Source: Evernia prunastri (taxonomy: Eukaryota; Ascomycota; Lecanoromycetes; Lecanorales; Parmeliaceae). From it: a stretch of 64,000 nucleotides of DNA. Below, in pieces: positions 35,079-46,141 of the stretch (its first letter is position 1; each line of letters starts with the position of its first letter). Below the pieces are notes generated by a model. It ran no database searches. It saw only the letters and a list, made by a program, of their open reading frames with translations, and had not been told where the DNA came from. The DNA is taken from NCBI GenBank assembly GCA_003184365.1, contig NKYR01000049.1:186001-250000 (forward strand), written 5' to 3'. The position numbers were made by a program, and so were the translations under genes.

Positions 35079-35372
35079 TCAACCCCCAGCACCTTGTCTC
35101 TGCTCCACATCACTGCGCAGTGACTCGACTCCTTTCCGCTGTATAGTCGAATGATAAGAGTAGCTCTCGCAATAGCGATGAGGAACGTCTATGTTGTCTC
35201 CACCATGGCCATCGTTGGCGGCGGTCTGTTTGGGTAAGCAAAGGGTGTTATGGGGCGTCGAATAGTAGACCGCCGAAGGTCCAACGCTGACACTGCTTGC
35301 AATTTTGACATCTCGTCCATGGCGGCCACCATTGGCATCTTGCAACAGCCATACTCCAGTACTAGCGTTCAT
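35079..35372 (-). CDS. Small hypothetical ORF (97 aa)
   Basis: Clean ATG-to-stop frame, MNASTGVWLLQDANGG... ending QRQGAGG, 86 bp downstream of the phosphodiesterase stop on the same strand. No signal peptide, membrane segment or known motif. It could be a real small gene or a chance frame. Confidence 0.2.
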   Translation of the reverse strand: MNASTGVWLLQDANGGRHGRDVKIASSVSVGPSAVYYSTPHNTLCLPKQTAANDGHGGDNIDVPHRYCESYSYHSTIQRKGVESLRSDVEQRQGAGG

Positions 35373-35458
35373 TGTCTATGCGCTTTTCAGTCACCGCTGC
35401 TCTTGTCAAAAAGGAAATTCTAGATCCATGTGAGGCGCATTCTCGTTTACGCTTCACT

Positions 35459-36923
35459 CTACTTGTCCTTGTCAGCCTCGACCCGAGTATCAATGCACGT
35501 GCCGTAGCGTCTGCGGAATACGGCACTGAATAAGTAGACCCAGAAGTTCAAGAAAGCGAACCCAAGCAACAACTTCAGTGACCAGCGGCAATTCCTCCTC
35601 TCATCGTACGTCTCGCACAATTCCAGAGACTTCGGAACATTATCCACGACTATCCCGTCCATTCCCCGTCTGATACCCCAGTCCATGCTCTTTTCATCAA
35701 TTACGGTCCAGGAATAGATCTGGCGGTGATGCGCTTGGACTTCTCGGATGAACTTACGGCCGTACGGAGAGACGAGTGACGCTTGGAGCATGTTGAAGCT
35801 CGTATCTGGAACAGCAAGGAATTGACGGGAGTAGGCCATGGAGAAGCCGATGTTTGCAATGGAAAATCCTGGAAAATACTCGTTGCAGAGTGGAATGAAT
35901 TTTGCCTATTATATGTAAGCGGTGGGTGGTACAAGGTTCAGACTCATTACTACCGTCCAATAACCAAGTAGGACCTTATCCTTCCAAAGAATTTTGTTTC
36001 CTGGATCGATTTGGCTAAATGTCTCCGCCAGGCGACGCATCATCTCATTGGGGTCGTCATCAATCTAGTCAGTATGAGAAGAACATTCCCTAGGGGCAAA
36101 GGGTAAATGGTAGAACCTTGATATCTATCATGAGCCAGATATTTTGCCATTTGGGTCTTCGAAAGAGCTCTAATAAATCTCGAAGACAAGCGAGAGGCTC
36201 GTGAGGCGTCCTTGTTGTACGTAACGTCTGCAGGGAACTCCAGTCGCAGTCGTTGATCTTTTTTTCTACACCAAAGCATCTCTTCAAATCTTTGTCCTGG
36301 AAAAAAGGGGTCAGCAATGAATGGGATGCGCTGGCTTCTCGATCTTGAAAGACGCCTACATGGGATAAAACCACTACGCCGTCTTTTGTAAGATGCACGT
36401 CGGTCTCCAAAGCATGAGCGCCGGCCTCAACCGCGTCTTCAAAGGCCCGGATGGTATTTTCTGGATAGTTGGCTGTGTAGCCTCGATGCGCAATCGTTTG
36501 CGGCACGCTCCTACCATTTGCGGCTCGGCGTTTTAATGCGAAAGATGCTGAAATGATAGTTAGTCGCTGAGCAAGACCCTTTCTTCTCCTTCATTTCACT
36601 GATATCATGCAAGTCACATAGCAAGGAAAAGATAGGATAGACACAAAGATTTTCAAGCCCAAGCGTCAGTATTAGATATGATTATGCAGCTATGCTATGC
36701 AGTTGATGGCGTTGTGGAGGTAGTATCCATCTACGCTGTGCCGCACAAGACACCAATGATCAGTGCACCTACAGTGCAACCCACCTGTAGATCAAAGCGA
36801 CCTCTTTCATCGCCCTCTCCGCAACATGACACTGAGAGATCATAGCTGAGCTGTTATTGGGGTGCACTTACGTGTTGGAAAAGTGGTGTGCGGTAATGTC
36901 ACCTTCTCGCCGAACTTGCCCAT
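35459..36923 (-). CDS. PGC1: Glycerophosphodiester phosphodiesterase, Pgc1-like (phosphatidylglycerol phospholipase C)
   Basis: Five exons, 36923..36872, 36547..36360, 36296..36117, 36064..35954 and 35905..35459, with introns of 324, 63, 52 and 48 bp, give 325 aa. Pgc1 cleaves phosphatidylglycerol to diacylglycerol and glycerol-3-phosphate at lipid droplets/mitochondria. Seen: TLPHTTFPTPSFALKRR joined across the first splice, catalytic HRG with PENT (IAHRGYTANYPENT), the metal-site ETDVHLTKDGVVVLSHD (last residue from the next exon), IDIK, and WTVIDEKSMDWGIRRG with GIVVDNV. A C-terminal hydrophobic segment (LLLGFAFLNFWVYLFSAVF) followed by RRR should anchor it in a membrane, as in Pgc1. The 324-bp first intron is unusually long for this window; its donor GTAAGT and GACTAAC branch are strong. 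Confidence 0.88.
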
Positions 36924-38407
36924 TGTTTCGTTGTTGAACAGTGGAGGCGCGAAGGGGATCTTCTGGATCAGATCTAGGAGATCCATACTGAATCGGAGAG
37001 ATGATCCTGGTGTGATGATATGGCTTGGAGCTGATAGAAGTGGGAGCCGCGGATCAAGAGGGGTACTGGTAGTACAGATCCTACAATGACTGCGGAAGGA
37101 TGAGTAGGGTTTACTAGAGTACATATTAACACCAATTTGGCTCCAGACAGTCACCCACCCTCAGTCACCCTAATTAATCATCGCCCCACACCCCACCACT
37201 AATTCCAGTATAGCTACCACACTAAATCATGTACCCTATCAGACTACATAGATGTTCGTAATAATAGTCGGATGTTGAAAGAAATTGAATTATTTAGTTA
37301 AGTAAGGCGTCGAAATATTTAGAAGCTGGGATATAGTGGTTAAAAAGTAGACTTATAATTCTATTTCCATGAAAATGTCAGAGATTATAAGTAGAACTAA
37401 ATAGCGTTTGTGAATTCAAATATATATTTGTAGAAATATAAAGTAAGGTCATGGCCTTGGCACGCTAGCATAGGGCTTGCCCGTCGTTCGATGACAATAA
37501 AAGGTTATTAAGGCTAGATTTATGATTAAAAAAAGACTAATTCAACCGCTAAATTGATGTTGGTAAAAAAACATATTATACTATAGACGCGTAAATTTGT
37601 TTTTGGGTATTCGTCATAATACTTGTCGGCCCGATAGCTACGTCTTAAAGATACTTTAACATCTTACTCTGATTACTTAGAGGTCTGACTTACTCTTTGT
37701 TTTCTTGGTGTTAGGCTTATTACTATTATTGCGAAGTATTATCCTACTTCAATCAGGTGTTTGAGTAACGCGGGTGAAGCCGTAAGCTATTACGCGGGAG
37801 GGTGGACAAGTTGTATCTATAGAGCACCTTACTTTACGCCTGCACGTTTTAAAACACTTAGACGTAAGTACATTAATAAAATCAGGACTAAAATCTTACC
37901 ACATGAAAGCCATTTGACTGCAGCCAAGATGGAATGTGCAAGATGCAATGGATGTCACGGTTGTCACCGTGCGGCGTGCAGTCAGGCTGAAATGCGCAGC
38001 ATCCGCGCCGTGTGACCACAGCATCAACTACATTATTGTAGTGTTTGCGCTGATAAGCCCTTCGAATTCCTTTTGCCTTGCCTCTCATTTGCTGCCGGCA
38101 TCTGGTTTTATTCTCCGAAAAGCTCGATTTGGGAGAAGAAAGATATAGATGGTAGCCCCCCACACTCGGCTATATGTCAGCTTGATGCATTGTTGACAAG
38201 CCATCTTTCGCTTTCTGCCCTGTCCAATGTGTATAATCAGCACACCATCTTCCGCTCGCTGTTATATCATATCTTTCGTACATTTCTCTTCCCCTTCAAA
38301 AGAAAATTTCAGTTCGAAATAGTCTCTTTCGCTCTCTCTCTCTCTTCAGCGGGACGACATAGTCCTGTTCTTCAAGACTACGAATAGAAGCTGCCCTCCA
38401 TTCGGCA
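36924..38407. other. AT-rich island and flanks
   Basis: Between about 37150 and 37900 the sequence is markedly AT-rich, with many TTTA/TAAT runs and no long frame. This is the pattern of a RIP-mutated relic or a gene-poor AT-isochore. The last part (38290-38405) is pyrimidine-rich and precedes the SAT4-type gene, probably its promoter. No transposase, reverse transcriptase or terminal repeats recognised. Confidence 0.55.
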
Positions 38408-39965
38408 ATGTCACATGATTACACGGCAGGTCGGATTGTCGGCGCATTGCCGCCTCCACCGGGCCAGGCTGCGAACTTCGTGAACCCTCCGAACCACGAT
38501 GCGGATTTCATTGCCTTGCACACTACCTTTCTTGCGCTCATCACCTTGTTCGTCGCTATGAGGGTTGGTGTGCGGGGTCTCGTGCTTCGTCAGCTTGGTT
38601 GGGACGATGGTCAGTCGGACTAAGGGTGGCTTCACGAACTCACAAGCTGACAATTCCTCAGCCTTCTGTGTAGCTGGTTGGGTAAGATAGAAGTCCCCCC
38701 ATCATACTGTGCAATCAATCATTTTGACCGCTTTGACCTAGATGCTTTCCGTCGTGTATTCGGCAGTCACACTGAAAGGTAGGGAATAAGCGCCTGAACC
38801 TAGAAGACCACAGCTCTGCGGTTTCTACGTTACGACCCTTGGCATGCAACAGCCTTACGTCAATAGAGACGCCAAGCTAATCGTCTTTGCTAGCCATGAC
38901 TCTTGGTTTAGGCCGCCACCTATGGGATGTTCCTGCAACGCAAACTATCGAATTAGGAGAGGTCATCACCCATCAACCCCACCCGCGAACGAAGCATCGG
39001 ATACTGAACTCTCAAGTCTAGTGGCTCTTCATCTGCGAGATCGTAGCGATACCGGTCTGGCTAATGGTCAAACTAGCCTATCTCTGGTCATACAAACGAA
39101 TGTTCGAACCGAGCAAAACCATGAGATGGCTCTGCTACGGCGGAGTCTTCGTTTGCACAGGTTTCCACGTCGCCCAGATGTTCCATGACATCTTCGTCTG
39201 CGTCCCCGTGCAGAAGGCTTACGATCCGAGATTGCCGGGCCATTGCTTGCCGAGCGGGGTCGGTGGATCCGTCACGGCCATCTTCAACGTTGTCACCGAC
39301 TGTTACATCCTGATATTGCCTCTACCGTTTGTCTGGTCTCTGCATATGAAGCTGGATCGAAAGTTACGTTTGATGGCCTTATTTGGACTTGGAGCATTGT
39401 ATGACATCCCATCTTTCCACCACTGAAGGTGGCTGTCTATCTACAGTAAAAAAGTCGTGAAAGAAGGATGCTGATATGAAAATCTTGCGCGTTTCCAGCG
39501 TCAACGCTGTGAGTCTCACGCGCCTAGCCATCACCTACCAAGTCGCCAAAGACAAAGACGTCAGCTGGAAGGGATACAAGGACTCGCTCTGGGCGTAAGT
39601 CTCGTCTCCGATTTCCCCAGCCCCCNCCCCCCCCCCCCCCCCCCCCCCTCCCCTCCCTTTTATCACCCCGAATAAAATTCCAAGACCACCTTTTCCCTCC
39701 TCCTAATACATGCCCCATTCGATGACACAGGACCATCGAAATCGACATCGGCCTCATCATCGTCTGCGCCTTCCTCCTCCCAAGCTTCTGGAACCGCGTC
39801 CTCGTCTCCTCCTGGACCAGCCTCAGCTCCAAGACATCCAGCTTCCGCAACCTCGCGTCGTCCGTCGCGGACGCCGCGGACCCCGAACGCGGCCTGAAGC
39901 TCGTGCCGGTAGACGGCAAGAGGTCGCCCACTGCGTCCGAGTCGACGATGCGCAGTCTTCCGTAG
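38408..39965 (+). CDS. SAT4/Pth11-like seven-transmembrane (fungal rhodopsin-type) protein
   Basis: Seven exons: 38408..38609, 38662..38681, 38742..38778, 38894..38961, 39022..39398, 39499..39594 and 39731..39965, giving 344 aa. Every junction keeps frame. Seen: MR(V)GVRGLVLRQLGWDDAFCVAGW after the first two splices, the family motif GLGRHLWDVP, then ICEIVAIPVWLMVKLAYLWSYKR, CVPVQKAYDP, CLPSGV, DCYILILPLP and NAVSLTRLAITY. These define the fungal integral membrane family often annotated as SAT4 or Pth11-like. Roles in the family range from surface sensing to unknown; none can be fixed here. Exon 2 is only 20 nt. The intron 39595..39730 contains a poly-C run with an N at 39626. Confidence 0.85.
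39626..39650 (+). repeat. Poly-C run with one undetermined base
   Basis: An almost pure C-run with an N at 39626 lies inside the last intron of the SAT4-type gene. It looks like a sequencing or assembly problem at a homopolymer; run length is unreliable but does not touch coding sequence. Confidence 0.8.
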
Positions 39966-40722
39966 GTGGGGTGGGCAAGGAAGAACATTTGGTGTGTGTC
40001 ATTTTTAGTCTGTTTTTTCTGCTAAGGTCTCTTGGGGTTTCAGATTTCAAGGCTCACAATTTCTTGTCGTGGCCCGGCTTTTTGGACTTTTGAGGGCGAT
40101 TCCTGTAGAGGATCGACTCGACTTCTTGCTTGCTGTTGTTAGTGCGCACCCGACCACAGAGTTTTATGAACGACTACAACTTCTAGTTTGAGCATTGATA
40201 AGGGCCTTGAGTAATTGAATATTGAGTTTCTTCTCTTTCGTTCCAGAATTGATGTCTTGTGCTTACTAAGGATTCTTCAAATCTAGGTCAGTTCTCGAAG
40301 CCCAGTCATCGACGTTAATAGAATTTCATCATTTGAAGTTAAGATCTATATAAATAGAATCAATAAAATACATCTATGGGCTTAAATAAGAGAAAAAAGA
40401 TTTTGAACAATTTTCCCTTCTCTTTTTTCGTTTGATTTTGTACACGAGAATAGCTTCGAAGCAAGGTGTGCTCCCTTCGTGAATCTGGCATAAGGAAACG
40501 GATGAGATGAATAGCCTGGGATTTCCGCATCGCACGCCGGATCGAAGACCATCGCAGCGTCAGCGGTCGAGAGTGAAATCGCAGAAGGGGAAGACGGTGT
40601 TTGAATGAATAGAAAGTAGGCAGCTTTTGTATATGGCATGGTATCGTACAAGCAAAAAGTCCCCTTGAAAGCGCTGTCCCTTTTGTATGTACTAGTACCC
40701 CCCGGATACAGGCAGGCTCACT
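39966..40722. other. Convergent intergenic region
   Basis: About 760 bp between the 3' ends of the SAT4-type gene and the F-box/LRR gene. AT-rich around 40310-40420. A minus frame of 89 codons (40382..40651) has no recognisable motif. Confidence 0.45.
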
Positions 40723-42510
40723 TCAAATCTCATGACAATCCAAAGCCCATATAGAGACATCCTCCACCTCCTCCCTCGCCTTCTTCCTCACGACCCCCTT
40801 TCCCCCCTCCTTCGCGTCGATCCCGAAGATCAGGTCGTCCCCGCCCAGCTCCATGTACCGCAGCTTGCTCAGATTCCACTTGGCCGTCTCCTCCGACAGC
40901 TTCTTCACGTGCATGCCCCGGTCGTCCATTTCGCGCATCTTGGTCACGAAGCCAGCGTCGTCCGGGCTGCTCAGGATCCGGATCGCCGTGAGGTTCTTGA
41001 GGAAGGGCACGAGAAGGCGGAGGTTCTGGAAGTTGGCGTACTCGGCGCCGATGCCGAGCTGTTCGAGGTTGGGGCACTGGCGCACGATGAGGGCGATGTC
41101 GTCGTCCGTGAGACGCCATTGCGGGAGGAGGAGGAGATGTTTGAGCGTGGAGCCGTGATGCTTCGTGATGGCGTCAATGTAGTCGTCTTTTAAGGTGGTG
41201 ACGTTCGGGTTGTCGGCGCTGCTGGGAGAAGAGGAGGAGTGGCTGGAGGCTGGTGAGTCTGGCAAGATTGCTCCGCCGTTTGGCGTGGTGCCTTTGAGTC
41301 TGCGTCCTTGGGGAGGCTGGGGACCGATGAGGTAGAGCTTCTCTAGCCCTTTTATGCTCTCGATGAAGGTACATTGTTGACGGGAGACTTTGTCCACGCG
41401 GAGCATTTTGAGATGCGACGGTGAGGCTTTGTCGGTATGTCGCCAATTGTTTTGCTGGTCCACGAAGGCGGTGCCGGGGTCATCACCTAGTCCATCAGTG
41501 CTGTTGAGAACCGTAACTTCTTCTACAGAGGAATGATCGAATATGTCGCAGCCCGAGACGTCGTGAAAAGTGTATAGATTTTGTATGGCAATGGTTCGTA
41601 AGCGTAATAAGTATCTCGCTGCAGCACATCTTCCAAAGTAGGCGGATTCGTGCGTACTGAGCTCTCGAGCCTCGCGCATTCGAGGGCTCCATTGAAGCTT
41701 CAGATGTCGCAGATTTTTAGAGCCAAGCAGAAGTAGGGATATGTCATCTGGGTAACAAAGTGGGTCTATATCAGTGATCTTCAGGTGCTGTAAGTTCGGC
41801 ATCGGAGGCACAAGGGTGATTGGGCGAGGATGTCGACTGGCAGGAAATCTGACCGTGAGCCTCGTTAGTGAATGTCGCTGTGCAAGCCCTTGCCATATAG
41901 CCGGCAGCATCTTGACGTTTAATGCCCAGCTAGACTGCATGTCAGCGAATTGGCTCCAGCCTAAAACGTAGACGCATACCTGAAGCTGTCCAATACCGCC
42001 ATCTTCTCCATTGCTGCTCGCACCAGCGAATTCAACATCATAGTCTCATCCGGTACCCGCCCAACCTTTGCGTGTTCTTCCAGCGCATGTTCTTTCCACT
42101 CTCCGCAGATGGCAAAATTCTTCACGTAGCCAGCTACATTTCTCGACACCAGCCCATTGAGTCCCATGGAGAAGGGGCTTGCCATTCCGCAACCATCCGG
42201 CCGGCCATCACGGCCCGAGTAGCGTATGTAGTCGTAGGATCGTAAGGAGACATTGGAGTAGAGTTGAGGGAGGCCGATATAATGGAAAACGCGACACGTG
42301 CGACAAGTGCGTGCGAGGTCTGCAGGACGATCGAGCTATGAGGATCTGTTAGCAATCTTAACCTTGACCCTGCCCGCAATTGATAAATACGTATGAGATA
42401 ATGAGAGCTATGAGATTCAGTGGCAGCGGTAGGACCGAAGCCCCATTTTCGTGCCTGTTCACGCCAACACTGCTAACAGACATATTGCTCAGGAGGCTTG
42501 GATCGGGCAT
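40723..42510 (-). CDS. F-box protein with leucine-rich-repeat-like region
   Basis: Exons 42510..42391, 42335..41980 and 41929..40723, with introns of 55 and 50 bp, give 560 aa. The first splice rebuilds an F-box: LPLNLIALIISY joined to LDRPADLARTCRTCRVF (about residues 28-57). F-box proteins bind Skp1 and recruit substrates to SCF ubiquitin ligases. The rest has LRR-like strand/helix units (LQHLKITDIDPL, LRHLKLQWSP, LEQLGIGAEYANFQNL, LRYMELGGDDLI) that would bind the substrate, and a Ser-rich acidic insert. The second splice gives DSFSWALNVKMLPAIW. Start chosen at the first ATG before the F-box. Substrate unknown. Confidence 0.8.
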
Positions 42511-43143
42511 GGCGACGGCTGGTTCGGTCGCTCAAGATGCATTCAATCTCACTTGAACAACGGGGGTGAGGATCATAATGTAGTGACAGTGAGGGTTCTA
42601 CGCAATATTGGTAGGATTATCAGCCGTCGTCTACCCTGACGCCTAGAGTGCGTTATAGAGTGCTCGTATTCGTATTTACTCCAAAAATGCTTTCAACGGA
42701 TAGTGACACGAGTTCAAGTGTTTTCAATTTGAAGGCAAGCTATCAAGAACGCAAATACGCAGAGAAGAGAATAGGCCATCTCCGTCTGATATACATGCAA
42801 TGTTCCGCTCAAAGCCGTCTTTTATCCTTCGGGTCGGTAAACCATCAGTTTTTTACTACGAGCTTAACTATCGGAAAATATCAATAATGTTTATTATTGA
42901 AGGATTTTTCAACACCGAGTTACATACGCTAGCCTAAGTGAATATAGTTGGAGGCTTCACATCCTACATATTTTGTAGTCAACACAAACATGGGAAGCTA
43001 CCACCCACATACTCTTACAATCAAATTCTCAGTCCATCATTAGAATCATGATATTCCAAAAAGAACACTAATAACCTGCACAGCTCAATTTGACCTGACG
43101 AACCTTTGTCTTTTCTCACTTCTTCTTTGCCTCTTCCTTAGTC
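42511..43143. promoter_or_regulatory. Divergent promoter between two F-box genes
   Basis: A 633-bp spacer between start codons of two F-box-type genes transcribed apart. The part next to the plus-strand gene is pyrimidine-rich (about 43095-43143). No clear TATA box. Confidence 0.4.
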
Positions 43144-45009
43144 ATGAACGCGTCAGAGGTCTTACCAAACGAGCTATGGCTCCAATCGCTCGGCTACCTC
43201 AGCAAAAGAGACCTTAAAGCATTTCGACTCTCCATGGAACCCCATTTGGGATTCTTGGCCTCTTCCTTACTCTTCACCACTGCGTACATCGCTGCGAGGA
43301 AAGGTGTCCTCGACACCTTTACCAACCTCACAACACATCCCATCTTCCGCGGCTACGTTAAGAATATCATCTTTGACAGTTCCTGGATCGATCCTGAGAC
43401 GGTTGCCGAATATGCCAATGAGGAAACTGCGCCTGCTTTGACCAGCCTCTTTCAAGAACAGGAAGCTATACAAGCGAATGAGTTACAGATGCGCTTGGAA
43501 ACGGCCTTTCAGTGTCTAACAAATGTCAAAACAGTATCTTACGCAGACCTGTCCAGGCTCTCGTGTCTTCCCGGCGACTGCAGCGATCCTAGGTGGGATT
43601 TCGACTATGCTGATGGACCTTTGATTCGACGACTCGAATCTGGCCGTGACCTTCTCGAGGTTGGTATTTGCTGCCAGAGGAACACAACAAATGCGGGATG
43701 CCCAGGCCATGTCGACAAGTTGCAGTTTCGGAGAAGGTTTGGTGGCCTCGTCTTGCTGCTGCAGGTCTTATCGGACTACGCATTCACGACATTGGAACAA
43801 CTGAGCCTTGGTAGTAGAGTTCACGCCTGCAAGGACGGTGGAATTCCGCACTGGTTGTTGTTGTCTAATACAGGTATCCCAAATATCTTCTTCGGTCTTC
43901 GGAAGTTTGAGTTAAGCGTCTCGAAGTCGAATCTCACTTCGGTCACGTCGTGGTTACAGCTGTCTTCCGGACTTTTCCAAGCCCAGAGTCTGGCAGATCT
44001 GTTGGGCCTAGCCAAGAATTTAGAAGAGATAAAGCTTGTCGGCGATCCAAAAGCTGCTAAGTTGTCCGTCACCAACACTTTAGCAAACCACAAATGGGCA
44101 CGACTGCGCGTGCTTTATCTCAATGGATTCAATGCAAGTGCTAGTGAATTGGAGGACTTCCTGAAACGCCACACCCTCTCACTCCAGCGTGTGACTCTCG
44201 ACGATTTTTCTTTAACGTCAGGTTCTTGGCTCGATCTCGGAGCGATAGCCTCATTAATTACCCCTGCACTTGAATTCATCCTGAGTTCTGTGTGGCAACC
44301 TCGCCAGTCCGATGCCAAGATGTGTTATTTCGATTCCGCGACATTCCTTCCGCTGTCTCGCTTGGATCTCGACGTTTCGGGCCCCAGTCAGGATTGGTAC
44401 GACAAGGCCAAGGCAAACGACGATGCTGAATCACAAGTCGAAATTGCGAGTGAAGATGCAAATGGAGGTGAACGCGAAGACGAAGGTGACGGCAAAGTTG
44501 AGGCTGAAGCTCAGGACGAAAGTGAAGACGAGAGCAGTTCAGAGGAGGAATTCGACTATAGTAGCGACGACAGCAGCCCCGAGACAGATGAGCCGAGAAG
44601 GAAACCAGACATTGACCTCCTCGAAACAATCGACGCGGACCTCCGATCCCAGGTCGAACAACTGCGAAGCGAGCTTCCCGGCTGTCCCGTGCAGGAATGT
44701 CTGAAAGCTCTTGCCGAATGCAAGGGAGATTCCAAGCGGCCTATTGAGGACACGCGGAGACGGTTGATGAGACGTTTCGGCTATACCGAGCTTGAAGCCA
44801 TGAATGCGGATACACGGGCAAGTGTCGAACGACTGATGGAGGAGATGCCGTTTGACTGCGACGCTAGGGAATGCAGAGAGGCGCTACGCTCCTCTGGCGG
44901 CGACTATAAGGGCGCACGCAGATACCTGCAGCAGATGTTCGGACACAGACAGAAGATCTTCATGAGTCCGCTCATTCTTCAAAGGGTCAAGTCCACGTCC
45001 AACGGATAA
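43144..45009 (+). CDS. F-box-like protein with two C-terminal UBA/CUE-like motifs
   Basis: Single-exon frame of 621 aa. Seen: an N-terminal F-box-like motif (VLPNELWLQSLGYLSKRDLKAFRLS), a long middle of LRR-like segments (LEEIKLVGD, LRVLYLNGF, LQRVTLDDFSL), a strongly acidic region (about residues 425-480), and two related helical motifs at the end: VEQLRSELPGCPVQECLKAL and VERLMEEMPFDCDARECREAL, each followed by a basic helix ending in RRFG or QQMFG. The latter pair resembles UBA/CUE-type ubiquitin-binding helices (inference from pattern). Together these would suit an SCF substrate adaptor that also binds ubiquitin. It lies divergent to another F-box gene. Confidence 0.7.
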   Translation: MNASEVLPNELWLQSLGYLSKRDLKAFRLSMEPHLGFLASSLLFTTAYIAARKGVLDTFTNLTTHPIFRGYVKNIIFDSSWIDPETVAEYANEETAPALTSLFQEQEAIQANELQMRLETAFQCLTNVKTVSYADLSRLSCLPGDCSDPRWDFDYADGPLIRRLESGRDLLEVGICCQRNTTNAGCPGHVDKLQFRRRFGGLVLLLQVLSDYAFTTLEQLSLGSRVHACKDGGIPHWLLLSNTGIPNIFFGLRKFELSVSKSNLTSVTSWLQLSSGLFQAQSLADLLGLAKNLEEIKLVGDPKAAKLSVTNTLANHKWARLRVLYLNGFNASASELEDFLKRHTLSLQRVTLDDFSLTSGSWLDLGAIASLITPALEFILSSVWQPRQSDAKMCYFDSATFLPLSRLDLDVSGPSQDWYDKAKANDDAESQVEIASEDANGGEREDEGDGKVEAEAQDESEDESSSEEEFDYSSDDSSPETDEPRRKPDIDLLETIDADLRSQVEQLRSELPGCPVQECLKALAECKGDSKRPIEDTRRRLMRRFGYTELEAMNADTRASVERLMEEMPFDCDARECREALRSSGGDYKGARRYLQQMFGHRQKIFMSPLILQRVKSTSNG

Positions 45010-46141
45010 ACAGTGGTACATAGAAGGGTTCGAGCACGTTGTGAACAAGAAAGAAACTTCAAGACTTGCCCTTGAGTAGCTAGCTACTCCAGATCCAAAA
45101 AATCAGGCTCTGCGAAAAGCATGACGAGTTGATAAACATCTCTCCCATCTCAAAAGCACGAACCTTGAGACATCGTGTGATAACAGACATCCGAAGCGAA
45201 CCCATTGCACTCGAGATCATTCACCTGTGACTCATTCCTTCCTGCTCACTTCAAGAGGTAGTTGCACGCTATTTGCCATCGCAGGGCTTTTCCGTCTTGC
45301 TCTCGTCGTTTCCGCTCTCCACGTACTCCGAAAATCTCAAGTCAACGAGCTGGTGTCCAACACGTCGCGATTCCCGTATGCCTGCCTGCATCGATGGATG
45401 CTGATCCACATAAGGTGGTGACTCTCGTTCCCACGGACTCGCCTTGATATACAACATAATATCGGATCATGGTCATTGGGGAGAGTAAGCGTAGAAAGAG
45501 GTAGCCTCGTCAAAGAAGCCCTAGAGAGTAAGAAAGTATGGTACTCCGCTTTCTCCGTACGGGTCTGACAGACGATATCTTGTCAAGCTTCTTGTCTTTC
45601 TTCCTTCGTCAGGTCCTAGTAACCACGCATGTCTGTACACTTCAAAGCGGGTAAATATCAACTTGTTTTTATTGGGACATTAGTCATATTAAAGCATTGG
45701 CCGTGCATACTGTAGTAATACTAAGTAATGGCACCCCGTGATCAAAATTCATTCTTTTAGAGAGACTGATCAAAATCTCCCTTGAGAGCCCGCCCCTCTC
45801 TCTATACAGACTCGAGTGGGAGAAGATAATAGCACCGCAACACCATTGTACCTGCGCCATAAGGGGTCGAACCTGATGCGAATTAAATGAATAAAAGGGG
45901 TATCTCTACATCTATATAATCCTAGGACCACGCATGCGTGAAGGAAACAATATCACCTGATAATCTCCGTAATTAGGTGTCAGTGGTCGTCGATGTCATA
46001 AGTCGTGTTATCGTATGCAGAAGTGTCGTGAATCGGTTACTGTGATCGATCGTAGACGCTTGCGAGTGCTCAACGTCAGCCTCTCTATGCGAATGCGTCG
46101 TAGTTCTGGAGGGACCCATTGATCTAGGGTCGATGGTCGTC
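45010..46141. other. Convergent intergenic region
   Basis: About 1.1 kb between the 3' ends of the F-box/UBA-like gene and palH. Only short frames without motifs are present. Confidence 0.45.

Noticed and set aside
40732..41193. Plus-strand 153-codon frame
   Set aside because: Antisense shadow of the F-box/LRR gene; LRR-like motifs occur only on the minus strand.
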